Positions 41,804-50,931 of a DNA stretch of 64,000 bases are shown piece after piece. The notes below the pieces were generated by a model that saw nothing but the letters and a program-made list of their open reading frames with translations, was not told where the DNA came from and searched no databases. Position numbers and translations under genes: made by a program. Numbering within the stretch: position 1 is the first letter of the stretch; each line of letters begins with the position of its first letter. The DNA comes from Actinocorallia populi (GTDB taxonomy: Bacteria; Actinomycetota; Actinomycetes; Streptosporangiales; Streptosporangiaceae): assembly GCF_002995495.1 (NCBI RefSeq), contig NZ_PVZV01000001.1, forward strand, positions 682,001 to 746,000, in the 5' to 3' direction.

Positions 41804-42430
41804 ATGACGCAGACGATCCTCGACTTCGCGCACGGCCTCATCACGTCGCCGTGGATCTACCTGCTGGTCTTCGGCATCGCGCTGCTCGACGGGTTCTTCC
41901 CGGTCGTGCCGAGCGAGACGCTGGTCATCACGACGGGGGCGTTCGCCGCCTCGACGGGGGAGCCCGACGCGCTGCTGATCCTCCCGGTCGCGGCGCTGGG
42001 GGCGATCCTCGGCGACCACGTCTCCTACTGGCTGGGACGCAGGGCCGGCGGCACGCGCAGGATCAAGGACGGCAAGGCGTTCCGGTGGGCGCGCAAGGAG
42101 GTCACCGAACGCGGCGGCCTCATCCTGGTCGTCGCCCGCTACATTCCCGGCGGCCGGACCGCCACCACCCTGACGCTGGGCGCGACCCGCTACCCGTTCC
42201 GCCGCTTCTTCCTCTTCGACGTGCTGGCGGGGACGAGCTGGGCCGTCTACTCGGTGCTCGTCGGCTACATCGGCGGCGTGGCCTTCGAGGAGGACCCGTT
42301 CAAGGGCCTCCTGCTCGGCCTGGGCATCGCCATCGGCATCACCGCCGTCGTGGAGCTCGTCCGCTACGCGCGCAAGCGCAGGAACGCATCGCCGCAGCGC
42401 GAGGCGGAGAAGGAGAAGGCGGCGGTGTGA
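41804..42430 (+). CDS. DedA-family membrane protein
   Basis: 208 residues, about five membrane segments. DedA marks: IALLDGFFPVVPSETLVITTGAFAA, LGAILGDHVSYWLGRRAGG and LVVARYIPGGRTATTLTLGATRYPFRRFFLFDVLAGTSWAVYSVLVGYIGG. The family moves undecaprenyl-phosphate or phospholipids across the membrane and supports envelope stress tolerance. Ends in a charged Lys/Glu tail. Convergent with the membrane protein at 42435. Confidence 0.9.
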   Translation: MTQTILDFAHGLITSPWIYLLVFGIALLDGFFPVVPSETLVITTGAFAASTGEPDALLILPVAALGAILGDHVSYWLGRRAGGTRRIKDGKAFRWARKEVTERGGLILVVARYIPGGRTATTLTLGATRYPFRRFFLFDVLAGTSWAVYSVLVGYIGGVAFEEDPFKGLLLGLGIAIGITAVVELVRYARKRRNASPQREAEKEKAAV

Positions 42431-42434
42431 GGGC

Positions 42435-43382
42435 TCACTGGTCCCGCAGTTCGGTGGCGAGGTTCCAGAGCCCCTCGAAGCAGGTGCGCCGCTCCACCAC
42501 GTGCTCCGGCCGGGTGATGAGGCGGGTGTTGAGGAACTCGGGCGTCGGCGAGGGCGAGGGCTTGGGGATCACCTCGTAGCTGGCGACCTGGTCGAACAGG
42601 ATGAAGTCGATGAGCGAGGGCCGCAACGTCGGCGGGACCTGGTCGCGCTGCAGCGGGAGGATGTGGATCCCGGCCTTCTCCTGCGACTCGATGATCGAGG
42701 CGAACTGCGGTTCGTTGAACTCCTCCAGGTCCTGCACGATGAAGAGCCGCCGGATCCTGACCTCCCGGTTGAGCACCGCGTCGTTCTGCGCCCGCAGGTA
42801 GCGGTTGCCGAGGTCGTTGGACCAGAAGCCCCGCGCGAAGCCCGCGTCCTGCCCGTCCACGGTCGTCGTGCTGGTCGCGTCGATCGCGAACCTCGCGTTC
42901 CGCGTCAGCGAGAGCAGCCAGTCGCGGTCCTCGCCGTCGTCGTAGACGACCTCACCGTGGGCGAGCTGCCGCAGGAACCGGGAGGCGCGGACGACCTCCG
43001 TCTCGGAGATCCCCTTGATCAGCGGCGGGGCGGCGGGGCTGATCCCGGCCGCGTTCTCCAGCAGCTCCGTGGCCAGCATGCCGTCCACGGCCGAGGACCC
43101 CACCGCGTCCAGGAGGCGTGCCATGTCCGACGCCCGGGTGAACCGGTCCTTGATCGACTGGTCGACGTTGTTGATGGCCCGTTCGAAGTCGATGATGACC
43201 TGCAGCAGCAGGACGATGCCGCCCAGCAGGACCGACAGGTTGATGGCGGAGGCCGACAGCTCGCCCTGCGCCAGGGAGCTGATCCCGAGCGTGAGCACTC
43301 CGGTGAGCAGGGCGGCCGCCACCCGTCGGGCGACGGCGCTGGCGGTGAGCGTGGACCGCGTCCGAGAAGACCGTTCCGGCAT
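42435..43382 (-). CDS. Uncharacterised two-helix membrane protein with soluble C-terminal domain
   Basis: 315 residues. Helices at about 18-40 (RRVAAALLTGVLTLGISSLAQ) and 46-66 (NLSVLLGGIVLLLQVIIDFERAI), then a long cytoplasmic domain with RDWLLSLTRNARFAIDATSTTTVDGQ, FARGFWSNDLGNRYLRAQNDAVLNREVRIRRLFIVQDLEEF and HILPLQRDQVPP. The latter layout recalls domains in actinobacterial signalling or conflict proteins, but no family is recognised with confidence. Begins 3 bases after the GNAT gene's stop, so they form an operon divergent from the SCO2521-2525-type module. Confidence 0.65.
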   Translation of the reverse strand: MPERSSRTRSTLTASAVARRVAAALLTGVLTLGISSLAQGELSASAINLSVLLGGIVLLLQVIIDFERAINNVDQSIKDRFTRASDMARLLDAVGSSAVDGMLATELLENAAGISPAAPPLIKGISETEVVRASRFLRQLAHGEVVYDDGEDRDWLLSLTRNARFAIDATSTTTVDGQDAGFARGFWSNDLGNRYLRAQNDAVLNREVRIRRLFIVQDLEEFNEPQFASIIESQEKAGIHILPLQRDQVPPTLRPSLIDFILFDQVASYEVIPKPSPSPTPEFLNTRLITRPEHVVERRTCFEGLWNLATELRDQ

Positions 43383-43385
43383 CGA

Positions 43386-44168
43386 TCACTCTTTTCTCCG
43401 GACGACATAACTCGTCCGGCCGTGGAAGCCGACGACGGTGGCGCCTTCCTCCAACAGGGGTGAGAGAGTCTCCCGCAGCGCCCGGCGCCACTCCCGGGCC
43501 AGGCCGTGGTCGGTGGCCCGCATCTTCTCGATGTCGCGGGGCACCTGCAGCAGGAGGGTCCGGGCCGTGACGTCGTGCCGTACGGGACGGTCGTCGCGGT
43601 CCTCGAGGGCGATCCCGGCGTCCGGCGGCACCTCCACGGGCAGGGGGGCGTCCCGTGCGGCGGCGGCGACGCCGGGATCGTCCAGGTGCCAGACGGCGAG
43701 GATCCGGTCCGACTCGTCGTCCACGTTGATGAGGTCGGGCATCCGCCCGTAGTAGTCCTCGTGGTAGCTCTCCGCGCGGGCGCCGAGTTTGACCAGGTTG
43801 AAGTGCGCGTTCCTGCGGATCAGCGGATCGAAGGTCCAGAAGATCCGTTCGACGCCCCGCTCGACCGCCCACGACCGCTGGTGGCGCTTGAGCGCGAGGC
43901 CGGTGCCCGAGCCGATGGTGGCGACCCCGGTGATGTAGGAGCACATCTCCCGGCTGCGGGGCGGTCCGAAGATCCCGACGGACGCGCCGACCATCTGGTC
44001 CCCGTGGAAGGCGCCGAAGACGTAGTTGTCGCAGCGCGCCAGGGTCAGCAGCGCCTCGGTCGACAACGGGTCGCCCCCCGGCTCGAACGCCCAGATCCTG
44101 TCGAACAGCCTGCGGGCCCTCTCGAAGTCGTCCAGTTCCTCGAGTTTCCGGATTATCGGCCCGCCCAT
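43386..44168 (-). CDS. GNAT-superfamily acetyltransferase (COG3375-like)
   Basis: 260 residues. IRKLEELDDFERARRLFDRIWAF, FGAFHGDQMVGASVGIFGP, YITGVATIGSGTGLALKRHQRSWAVERGVERIFWTFDPLIRRNAHFNLVKLGARAESYHEDYYG is the COG3375 pattern, with an acetyl-CoA-binding GSGTGLALK loop. Some relatives act in biosynthesis; the substrate here is unknown. Divergent from the methyltransferase gene at 44264 across about 95 AT-richer bases, so it may be co-regulated with that module. Confidence 0.78.
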   Translation of the reverse strand: MGGPIIRKLEELDDFERARRLFDRIWAFEPGGDPLSTEALLTLARCDNYVFGAFHGDQMVGASVGIFGPPRSREMCSYITGVATIGSGTGLALKRHQRSWAVERGVERIFWTFDPLIRRNAHFNLVKLGARAESYHEDYYGRMPDLINVDDESDRILAVWHLDDPGVAAAARDAPLPVEVPPDAGIALEDRDDRPVRHDVTARTLLLQVPRDIEKMRATDHGLAREWRRALRETLSPLLEEGATVVGFHGRTSYVVRRKE

Positions 44169-44263
44169 CTAGCCTCCCGTCTCAGCGCGCTCGCCAGGAG
44201 ATGCGCGATGACATATACATTCCTACAATGTTTCATGCATCTTCATTAGAGGAGTCAGGCTCG

Positions 44264-45043
44264 ATGTCCGTGCCGACGGAGTCTGGCCGGAATCGGCCAT
44301 GGGGGACAGGTTTCAACAGTGACTTCGAATGGAACAGGCTTAATCCCGACGCGTACTTCAGAAAGAATTATCTCATTCCACACCGGAATGATCTGGTGTT
44401 TCTCGCGAAGGTGCGCGACTTCTTCGGTGAAGTGCTCGGGTGGCGGCGCGGACTGCATGGAGTGGACGTGGGAGCGGGAGCGAACCTGTATCCGGCCCTG
44501 GCCATGCTGCCCTTCTGCGACCGGTTGACGCTCCTTGACTACTCGGAGGCCAATCTCGCCTGGCTGCGCCGCGAGACGCAGGCCTACACCGGCACGTGGG
44601 ACCCCTTCTGGGCGGTGCTGGACGAGGCGCCGGCCTATGCCGCGCTGACCCGGCCGCGCCTGGAGCTGCGCGAACGCAGCCGTGTGGAGTTCGGTTCGGT
44701 CTTCCGGCTGCCCGGCGGACACTGGGACCTTGGAACGCTCTTCTTCGTGGCGGAATCCATATCCTCCAGCACCGCCGAGTTCCGGCTGGCCGTGCAGGGC
44801 TTTCTCGGCGCACTCAAACCGGGGGCGCCCTTCGCGGCGGCCTTCATGGAGAACTCCCGAGGTTGGAAAGTGGGACAGGACGCATTTCCTGCGGTCGCCG
44901 TGACCGCATCCGACGTGGCGGCCGCGGTGGCGGGCGCGGAGAATCTGGAGATCTGCCGACTCGACGCCGGACCGAATCCCGTCCGTGCGGGATACACTGG
45001 CATGATTCTGGTCTGCGGACAGAAAGCTCAGGCGAGAACATGA
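44264..45043 (+). CDS. SCO2525-family SAM-dependent methyltransferase
   Basis: 259 residues. SAM-binding motif I GLHGVDVGAGANLYPALAML, motif II RLTLLDYSEANLAWLRRE and DLGTLFFVAESISSSTAEFRLAVQGFLGALKPGAPFAAAFMENSRGW near the end of the Rossmann fold. The layout resembles small-molecule methyltransferases of the NNMT/PNMT type; the N-terminal FEWNRLNPDAYFRKNYLIPHRNDLVFL is the family mark. ATG at 44264 follows GAGGAG. First gene of a five-gene overlapping operon of unknown role found in many actinobacteria. Confidence 0.8.
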   Translation: MSVPTESGRNRPWGTGFNSDFEWNRLNPDAYFRKNYLIPHRNDLVFLAKVRDFFGEVLGWRRGLHGVDVGAGANLYPALAMLPFCDRLTLLDYSEANLAWLRRETQAYTGTWDPFWAVLDEAPAYAALTRPRLELRERSRVEFGSVFRLPGGHWDLGTLFFVAESISSSTAEFRLAVQGFLGALKPGAPFAAAFMENSRGWKVGQDAFPAVAVTASDVAAAVAGAENLEICRLDAGPNPVRAGYTGMILVCGQKAQART

Positions 45044-46908
45044 GGATTCAGCCCCGCGAGGAGCTCCTGGGAATCTGGCGATCCATCATCGACTATTCAG
45101 TGCCCAAGAACGATCCGCAGGGAGAGTGGCTCTGGAACGGACGATCGGCGCGCAACTCGATCAGTGACGCCGAACTGCTGTTGTCGATCCTCTATCCGGC
45201 CTCGTTCACCCGGGTGTTCCGGCTGAGCCGGCCGGACCAGACGCAGCGGGACATCCGGCAGGCGCTCGGGGGCCTGGGCGACGAGTTCGAGATCCCCCGG
45301 CGGCTGGTCGAGATCCTGATCAGGCACATCGAGGACTACACCGAGGACGACGGCCCGGTCTTCTCCGGCGGCAGCTACTTCCTGAGCGCGGTGGAGGGCG
45401 AGGAGCCCACCGGGGCCCAGGCCCAGATGGACATGGTCGACTCGTGCTCCATGGCCGTCACGCTGATGCTGAGCACGATCGCCTTCGTCCGCGACTACCA
45501 GAGCGCGGTCCGCAGCAGCGACACCCGGGACAGGCTGCGCCATCTGGAGGAGATCGCGAGCAGGCGCCTGACCGCGGCGATGGTCGGCCTGCTCCGCGGG
45601 TTCGTCATCAACATCTTCTCGCCGGAGGCGCCCGAAGGGCAGGCGCTCATCCGGACGCTGAACCAGCACAACGACTCGCCGAGGCGGATCACCGAGGACT
45701 TCTTCCACCGGCTCGCGGACATCCGCGCGTCCGTCCGCGAGGTCAGCATCGGCTTCGGCAGCAGCATCGACGAACTCGAGAACCGCAACCGCCTGTTCGA
45801 GGTCGGCTGGACCTGGGGCATCGCCCAGGACGCTCCGGAGGTCGAGGGCGTCGCCAGCCTCGCCACGCAGCGCAAGGGCGTCGCGCGGGGGGCGCCGATC
45901 CTGTACTTCACCCTCAACGCCCTGGACGGCATCGCCGACCTCTTCTCCCCGCGCACCGCGCGGCTGAGCCTGCTGAGCGAGGAGCAGCAGCGCCTCGCCG
46001 CCTCGCTGCGGCTGCGCTGGGAGATCACCCAGCGCTACTGGTCGAGCATCGCCACCTACGGCGAGGGCAGGTGGCCGCTGGAGGACGTCCCGTGGCGGAC
46101 CAACGACCGCCGGGCGTCCGAGCACTTCAGCCTGCTCGTCAGCTCCATCGTCATCTCCGACCTGGAGAACCGTCCGGCGATCAACCCGCCCACCCTGTCC
46201 GACCTGGGCCGGATGCACCGGGTGCTGCAGGAGCTCGGCCAGCGGGGGCGGATCATCCGCCGGGCCGAGACCGACGACCAGGGCGTCGAACTGCACCGTC
46301 CGGGCACCCTGATCCCGCTGCCGGGCAGCGAGGGGCTCGACGGCGGACCGCTCCTGGCGTGGGAGCTCTCCGACTACTCGGCCGTCCTGTACAAGTGCGT
46401 CCTCCGGCTGGCCTCGCTGACCCAGAACCAGGAGCTGCGCGACACCGTGGTCGCGTTCTCCGACGACATCTGGGAGCACCTGCACCAGCGGCGCATGACG
46501 TCCAAGTCCGGCGGCGGCCTGTGGGACGACCCGAGCAACGCCTTCCCGGGGATCACGGAACGGTTCGAAGAACCGTCCTGGTACTACACCGAGCGCATCG
46601 TGGAGTGCCTGGTGGCGGTCATCAACCACATCGAGACCGATGTGGCGCCCAGCCAGGACCTGCTGCGGCGGGCCAGGGAGCTGCTCTCCGAGGCGGAGCG
46701 GAGATACGACCGGGAGGTGCTGGGCACGCCCGCCGGCGTCACCGGAGACCTGCGCACCGAGCTGGAGCGGGTGGGCACCAGGCTGCAGCGCTGCCGCGAG
46801 ATCATCGACGAACGGCCCGGCACCTCCATGGGGATCTCGCTCAACGCCCTGGAGTCGCTCGACCGGCTCGAAGTGGCCCGCCGCAAGGCGGACAGGGAGG
46901 CTGGTTGA
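45040..46908 (+). CDS. SCO2524-family protein
   Basis: 622 residues, largely helical and cytoplasmic, no membrane segment. Begins RIQPREELLGIWRSIIDYSVPKND, with WNGRSARNSISDAELLLSILYPASF, and contains FEVGWTWGIAQDAPEV, RTARLSLLSEEQQRLAASLRLRWEITQRYW and EEPSWYYTERIVECLVAVINH. No catalytic motif is recognisable. The WNGRSxxNSIxDAELLLxxLYP layout identifies the actinobacterial family always found between the methyltransferase and the P-loop gene. Four-base overlap upstream, one base to the next start. Confidence 0.78.
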   Translation: MRIQPREELLGIWRSIIDYSVPKNDPQGEWLWNGRSARNSISDAELLLSILYPASFTRVFRLSRPDQTQRDIRQALGGLGDEFEIPRRLVEILIRHIEDYTEDDGPVFSGGSYFLSAVEGEEPTGAQAQMDMVDSCSMAVTLMLSTIAFVRDYQSAVRSSDTRDRLRHLEEIASRRLTAAMVGLLRGFVINIFSPEAPEGQALIRTLNQHNDSPRRITEDFFHRLADIRASVREVSIGFGSSIDELENRNRLFEVGWTWGIAQDAPEVEGVASLATQRKGVARGAPILYFTLNALDGIADLFSPRTARLSLLSEEQQRLAASLRLRWEITQRYWSSIATYGEGRWPLEDVPWRTNDRRASEHFSLLVSSIVISDLENRPAINPPTLSDLGRMHRVLQELGQRGRIIRRAETDDQGVELHRPGTLIPLPGSEGLDGGPLLAWELSDYSAVLYKCVLRLASLTQNQELRDTVVAFSDDIWEHLHQRRMTSKSGGGLWDDPSNAFPGITERFEEPSWYYTERIVECLVAVINHIETDVAPSQDLLRRARELLSEAERRYDREVLGTPAGVTGDLRTELERVGTRLQRCREIIDERPGTSMGISLNALESLDRLEVARRKADREAG

Positions 46909-46909
46909 G

Positions 46910-47830
46910 GTGCTCGTCATCGCCACGTCCGACAAGGGCGGCACCGGGAGGTCGGTGACGGCGTGCAACGTCGCCTACCAGCGGGCTCTGCTCGGCCATG
47001 ACACGTGCTACCTGGACTTCGACTTCGGCTCCCCCACGTCCGGCGCGGTCTTCGGCGTGGACGAGGTCTACCACGGCGTCGAGAGCGGCGGCCTCCACCA
47101 CTACCTCCAGGGCCAGGTGACCGAGCCGCAGCGGATCGACGTGTGGCGTTCGAGCAGCAGGCGCGAGCTCCGCGCCCGCCGCTCGGTCGCCGGCCGGCTC
47201 GTCCTGTTCCCCGGCGACCTCGGCGGCGGCGAGTTCAACATGACCAGGGACGTCTACGAGCGGTGCGTCAAGCTCCTCATCCGGCTCAACGAGGAGTTCG
47301 GCCTCGTCCTGATCGACCTGAGCGCAGGCCGTTCGCACGCCGCCGAGATGCTCCTGGCCGTGACGGCCGACGACGAGCTGCGAAGACGCAACATGGAGGC
47401 GCGCTGGCTGGTGTTCCACCGGTGGACCCGGCAGCACATCACGGCCGCCGCCGACCTCGTCGACGGCCGGAGCGGGCTCGTCCAGGTCGGCCAGGACCTG
47501 GGCTACTCCGAGGGCTCGCTGCGGGACCGGATCCGGTTCGTGCGCACCGCGGTGATCGAGCCGGACAGCGCGTTCGCCCGCGGGCTGCAGGCCACCCAGC
47601 AGACCTGGCTGCGCGAGGTGAACAGCAACCTCAACGACCGCGCCATCCAGCTGGGGCTCGGCCGCAGCGTGGTCATCGCCAGCATCCCGCTCGACCCGGT
47701 GCTGCAGTGGCGCGAGCAGCTGCTCACCGACTCCGACGTCCAGGACGACGTGGCCAACAAGGAGACCGTCCAGGCGTTCCAGCGGCTGGCCGAGGACATC
47801 GAGACCGGGGACACCTGGAGCAGGCCGTGA
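46910..47830 (+). CDS. SCO2523-family variant P-loop protein
   Basis: 306 residues, related to ParA/MinD/SIMIBI ATPases. MLVIATSDKGGTGRSV gives a P-loop K9-G-G-T-G-R14-S: the ParA signature Lys9 is kept but the catalytic Lys of KGGxGK(T/S) is Arg14. The switch/Walker B-like segments are YLDFDFGSPTSG and FGLVLIDLSAGRSHAAEML. Such a change usually weakens hydrolysis, so it may act as a nucleotide-binding switch. GTG at 46910; next start overlaps its stop (GTGA). Confidence 0.8.
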   Translation: MLVIATSDKGGTGRSVTACNVAYQRALLGHDTCYLDFDFGSPTSGAVFGVDEVYHGVESGGLHHYLQGQVTEPQRIDVWRSSSRRELRARRSVAGRLVLFPGDLGGGEFNMTRDVYERCVKLLIRLNEEFGLVLIDLSAGRSHAAEMLLAVTADDELRRRNMEARWLVFHRWTRQHITAAADLVDGRSGLVQVGQDLGYSEGSLRDRIRFVRTAVIEPDSAFARGLQATQQTWLREVNSNLNDRAIQLGLGRSVVIASIPLDPVLQWREQLLTDSDVQDDVANKETVQAFQRLAEDIETGDTWSRP

Positions 47831-48783
47831 ACATTCCCCGGCTCGAGGCCTCGGTGCTCACGGACCGGCCCCGGGTGGAGCGGGTCCCCCGGTCCCACCT
47901 CTCCCTGGAGCTCGGGCACCTCTACATGGAGGACCTCCTGAGCGGTCCGGACGCGCTGCGCCGCCACTTCGCGCGGATCAGGCCGTGGGCCGAGTTCGTG
48001 CTGGGCCGCTACGCGAACCGCCGCGTGAGCACCTGCTTCCTGGTGGACGAGTACTTCAGCAGGATCCGCAAGCCCGTCGAGCTGATCCCCGAGCTGCTCG
48101 AAGCGGCCGAGCGGGAGGGCATCACCCTCGACTACGTCGCCCGCGAGTCGGCGTGCGCCGACGCGGGGCAGGTCTCGCCGGCGGCACTGGTCCTGGAGCG
48201 GGTCGTGCCCGACCCGCCGCCCGGCACGGACGGCACGCGCCCGCCCGTCAAGGAGACCGGCTGGCTCACCAACAGCGAGGGCATGGCCGGGACCCGGGAG
48301 CCCCGCGAGGCCATGGCGGGCTCCCGCGGCTGGAGCCCGCCGCGGCAGAACGACGCCCGGCTGCACTCGATCTGCGTCGACGTCCAGTTGTGGGACGAGC
48401 CCGACGGCGAGCGCCGCTGGTCCTGCGCGTTCCTCGCGGCGGTCTGGCAGCTGCTGAGGCTGGGCGTCCTGCGCGACGAGGGCAAGGCGATCGTCACGCC
48501 GCAGCGCTGGCCCCGCGAGAAGGCCTACCCCGACGAGTGGCACGACCTCCCGCCGGTGGTCCAGCTGTCCGAGCGGGCGCACCCGTTCGCGGCCTTCCGG
48601 ACCATGACCGTGCTGGAGACGCGTTTCTCGGACGTGGAGGCCGCCGTCCGCCTGATCCTCGGCCAGGTCGCCGTCGACCCGGTGGTCATCGGGCAGATCA
48701 GGGAGCAGGCGGGCAGGGAGGGCATCGACGTCCCGGACGAACTGGTGCGGAGGGTCGAGCATGTCTTCACCGACCACCTCTGA
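47827..48783 (+). CDS. SCO2522-family protein
   Basis: 318 residues, cytoplasmic. ASVLTDRPRVERVPRSHLSLELGHLYMEDL starts the family; HFARIRPWAEFVLGRYANRRVSTCFLVDEYFSRI, ARLHSICVDVQLWDEPDGERRWSCAFLAAVWQLLRLGVLRDEGKAI, and RAHPFAAFRTMTVLETRFSDVEAAVRLILGQVA follow. A TCFLVDEYF element suggests a regulated or nucleoside-type pocket, but this is only an impression. Overlaps both neighbours (4 and 23 bases), so dosage is tightly coupled. Confidence 0.76.
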   Translation: MNIPRLEASVLTDRPRVERVPRSHLSLELGHLYMEDLLSGPDALRRHFARIRPWAEFVLGRYANRRVSTCFLVDEYFSRIRKPVELIPELLEAAEREGITLDYVARESACADAGQVSPAALVLERVVPDPPPGTDGTRPPVKETGWLTNSEGMAGTREPREAMAGSRGWSPPRQNDARLHSICVDVQLWDEPDGERRWSCAFLAAVWQLLRLGVLRDEGKAIVTPQRWPREKAYPDEWHDLPPVVQLSERAHPFAAFRTMTVLETRFSDVEAAVRLILGQVAVDPVVIGQIREQAGREGIDVPDELVRRVEHVFTDHL

Positions 48784-49762
48784 GGGCCTGCTCGCGATCG
48801 GGGAGATCCGCACCGGGTTCCTGCACCACTCCACGGAGATCACCCTGGAGGAGGCCTCGGACCTGCTGCGCCTGATACCCGGCGAGCAGGTGCGGTACGC
48901 GAGCCGGCCCAGGCCCTACGCGGTCTCCCCGGAGACGCTGACCGGGGTCGACTGCACGATGCCGTCGGCGCGGGGGCGGCGCGTCCGGGGCGTCGGCACC
49001 GTCGCCTCACGGGTGACGCTCACCGGAGGGCGCGTCCTCCAGTCGTGCGCCTACACCACGCTCGTCCCGTCGGAGCGGGGCCACCGGCTGCCCTGGTCGC
49101 ACTACCTCGGGCGCCCCGGCGCGGTGGAGTACCTCGGACGGCTCGAGCCGGACGACGCGGCCGCCGGGTTCGCCGAGGCCGAGGACGGCGCCCGGGGCAT
49201 CGGGCTCGGCGCCATCGCCGAGCAGGCGATGAACGGGGTGCAGGCGTCCGCGCTGCTCGACGGCGGCCTGCCGCTGCGGGCGCCGCGCGGGTCGTGGCGC
49301 TGGGCGTTCCAGGACGGCGGTTCGCTCTTCCGCTTCACCGTCGTCCCCGACGGGACCCGGCTGGTGCGGCTCGCGGTGCCCGGCGGGCGCGTGGACGACC
49401 TGCTGGACCTGGTCGAGGACCTGGCACTGCACGACTGGCTGCTCGGCACCGTGGAGACCATCCTCGAACGCGCCGCGCCGGGCTCGGGGTCCACCGACCG
49501 GATGCTGCGCAACGTCCGCCCCCTCATCGGCCACATCCTGCACCACTGGATGCCCGCCGCCCGCGTCCGGCCCGAGCTGCTCCCGCTGTGGGAGGCCCTC
49601 GACCGGGTGCACGGGCTCACCCGGCAGTGGGACATCTCGGTCGACCGGGTGCGGGACCAGCTCGCGGTCGACACCGTCACGATGCTCGTCGACACGGTCG
49701 CGCTGCTCAACGACACCGTGAAGATGCTCGGGCAGGAGAAGCCGGTACGGCGCCGGGGCTAG
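48761..49762 (+). CDS. SCO2521-family protein
   Basis: 333 residues. LLAIGEIRTGFLHHSTEITLEEASDLLRLIPGEQVRYASRPRPYAVSPETLTGVDC begins the family; SWRWAFQDGGSLFRFTVVPDGTRLVRLAVPGGRVDDLLDLVEDLALHDWLLGT follows; the last 110 residues are helical and include heptads around VDTVTMLVDTVALLNDTVKML. No enzyme motif. Last gene of the module; its TAG shares the bases CTAG with the stop of the convergent FAD oxidoreductase. Confidence 0.76.
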   Translation: MSSPTTSEGLLAIGEIRTGFLHHSTEITLEEASDLLRLIPGEQVRYASRPRPYAVSPETLTGVDCTMPSARGRRVRGVGTVASRVTLTGGRVLQSCAYTTLVPSERGHRLPWSHYLGRPGAVEYLGRLEPDDAAAGFAEAEDGARGIGLGAIAEQAMNGVQASALLDGGLPLRAPRGSWRWAFQDGGSLFRFTVVPDGTRLVRLAVPGGRVDDLLDLVEDLALHDWLLGTVETILERAAPGSGSTDRMLRNVRPLIGHILHHWMPAARVRPELLPLWEALDRVHGLTRQWDISVDRVRDQLAVDTVTMLVDTVALLNDTVKMLGQEKPVRRRG

Positions 49763-50931
49763 AGGGCGCGGCCGGCGAACCTCAGGGGGTCGCAGAGCGC
49801 GAGGTCGGCGCGGTCGTCCCCGCTGGGCGGGCGGCGGTCGGCGAGCAGTCCCGCGGCGAGCTGGGCGGTGCGGGGCGCGAGCGTGAGGCCCCAGCCGCCG
49901 TGGCCGGTCGCGGCCATGACGCGCCGGTCCTGGTCGACGAATCCGACCAGCGGGATGCCGTCGGCGGTCTTCGGGCGGATGCCGGCCCGGAATCCCAGGA
50001 TCTCGTAGTCCGCGACCTTCGGCAGGGCCCGGCGCAGGTTGGGCAGGATCAGCTGCCGCGCCTTCGCCGGGAGGGGCGTGGGGTCGGTCTCGTCCGGCTC
50101 GAACGTCACACCGGCGGCGATGCGGTCGCCGGTGTAGGGGGCGACGAAGGCCACCCGTTCGCCGCCCGTCTCGTGCGTGACCATGTCGCACAGGTAGCCC
50201 GGGGCGCCGCCGGGGGGCACCCGCATGTCCAGGATCTGGCCCTTGACCGGCTGGAACACCCCGGAGGGGACGCCGTGGCCGGCGAGGAGCCCGCCGCTGC
50301 GGTGGCCCGCCGCGACGACCGCGCGCTCGCCGGTCAGCACCCGTCCGTCGGCGAGCTCGACGTCGACCCGGCCGTTCGCCGTCCGCACGGCCACCGCCCG
50401 CGCGTGGACGGTCTCCACGCGCTCGTCGGCCCGCAGCACCCGGTGCAGCGCGCTCATGATCTTCATGGGCTCGGCCACCAGGTCCTCCGGCTGCTCCAGG
50501 GCGGCGAGGACCTCCGGGCCGAGCAGCGGCTCCCGCTCGCGCGCCTCGTCCCCCGTCAGCAGGGTGTTGTCGACGCCCAGTTCGTGCAGGCGGGGCTGCA
50601 CCCTGTTGCCCAGCCGGTCCACCTCCGCCTCGTCGACCGCCAGCTGGAGCAGCCCGGTGCGCCGGACGCAGAGCGGCCGACCCGACTCGGCGCCGAGCCG
50701 CTTCGCCCAGTCGCGGTACAGGCTCCTGCTCCGCGCGGCCATCAGCCCGAGCCCTTCGGCCACGTCGTCGTCGAGAAAGGGATTGATCCCGCCCGCGGCC
50801 GCCGCCGATGTACCCTGGGTGAGGTGTTTATCGCTCTGCTCGATAATGCAGATGCGCGAGAGGCTCATGCGTGACCATTCCGCGATGCCGCATCCGATGA
50901 TGCCCCCGCCAACAATGATCAGGTCATACAT
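49759..50931 (-). CDS. FAD-dependent oxidoreductase (DAO family, ThiO/glycine-oxidase-like)
   Basis: 390 residues. Dinucleotide motif DLIIVGGGIIGCGIAEW at the start, second FAD contact GINPFLDDDVAEG region, FQPVKGQILDMRVP, GDRIAAGVTFEPDE and C-terminal FRAGIRPKTADGIPLVGFVDQDRRVMAATGHGGWGLTLAP with the conserved Gly-rich end. Oxidises an amine or amino acid, with oxygen as likely acceptor. Convergent with the SCO2521-2525-type module and AT-rich promoter sequence upstream, so transcribed separately. Confidence 0.85.
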   Translation of the reverse strand: MYDLIIVGGGIIGCGIAEWSRMSLSRICIIEQSDKHLTQGTSAAAAGGINPFLDDDVAEGLGLMAARSRSLYRDWAKRLGAESGRPLCVRRTGLLQLAVDEAEVDRLGNRVQPRLHELGVDNTLLTGDEAREREPLLGPEVLAALEQPEDLVAEPMKIMSALHRVLRADERVETVHARAVAVRTANGRVDVELADGRVLTGERAVVAAGHRSGGLLAGHGVPSGVFQPVKGQILDMRVPPGGAPGYLCDMVTHETGGERVAFVAPYTGDRIAAGVTFEPDETDPTPLPAKARQLILPNLRRALPKVADYEILGFRAGIRPKTADGIPLVGFVDQDRRVMAATGHGGWGLTLAPRTAQLAAGLLADRRPPSGDDRADLALCDPLRFAGRAL

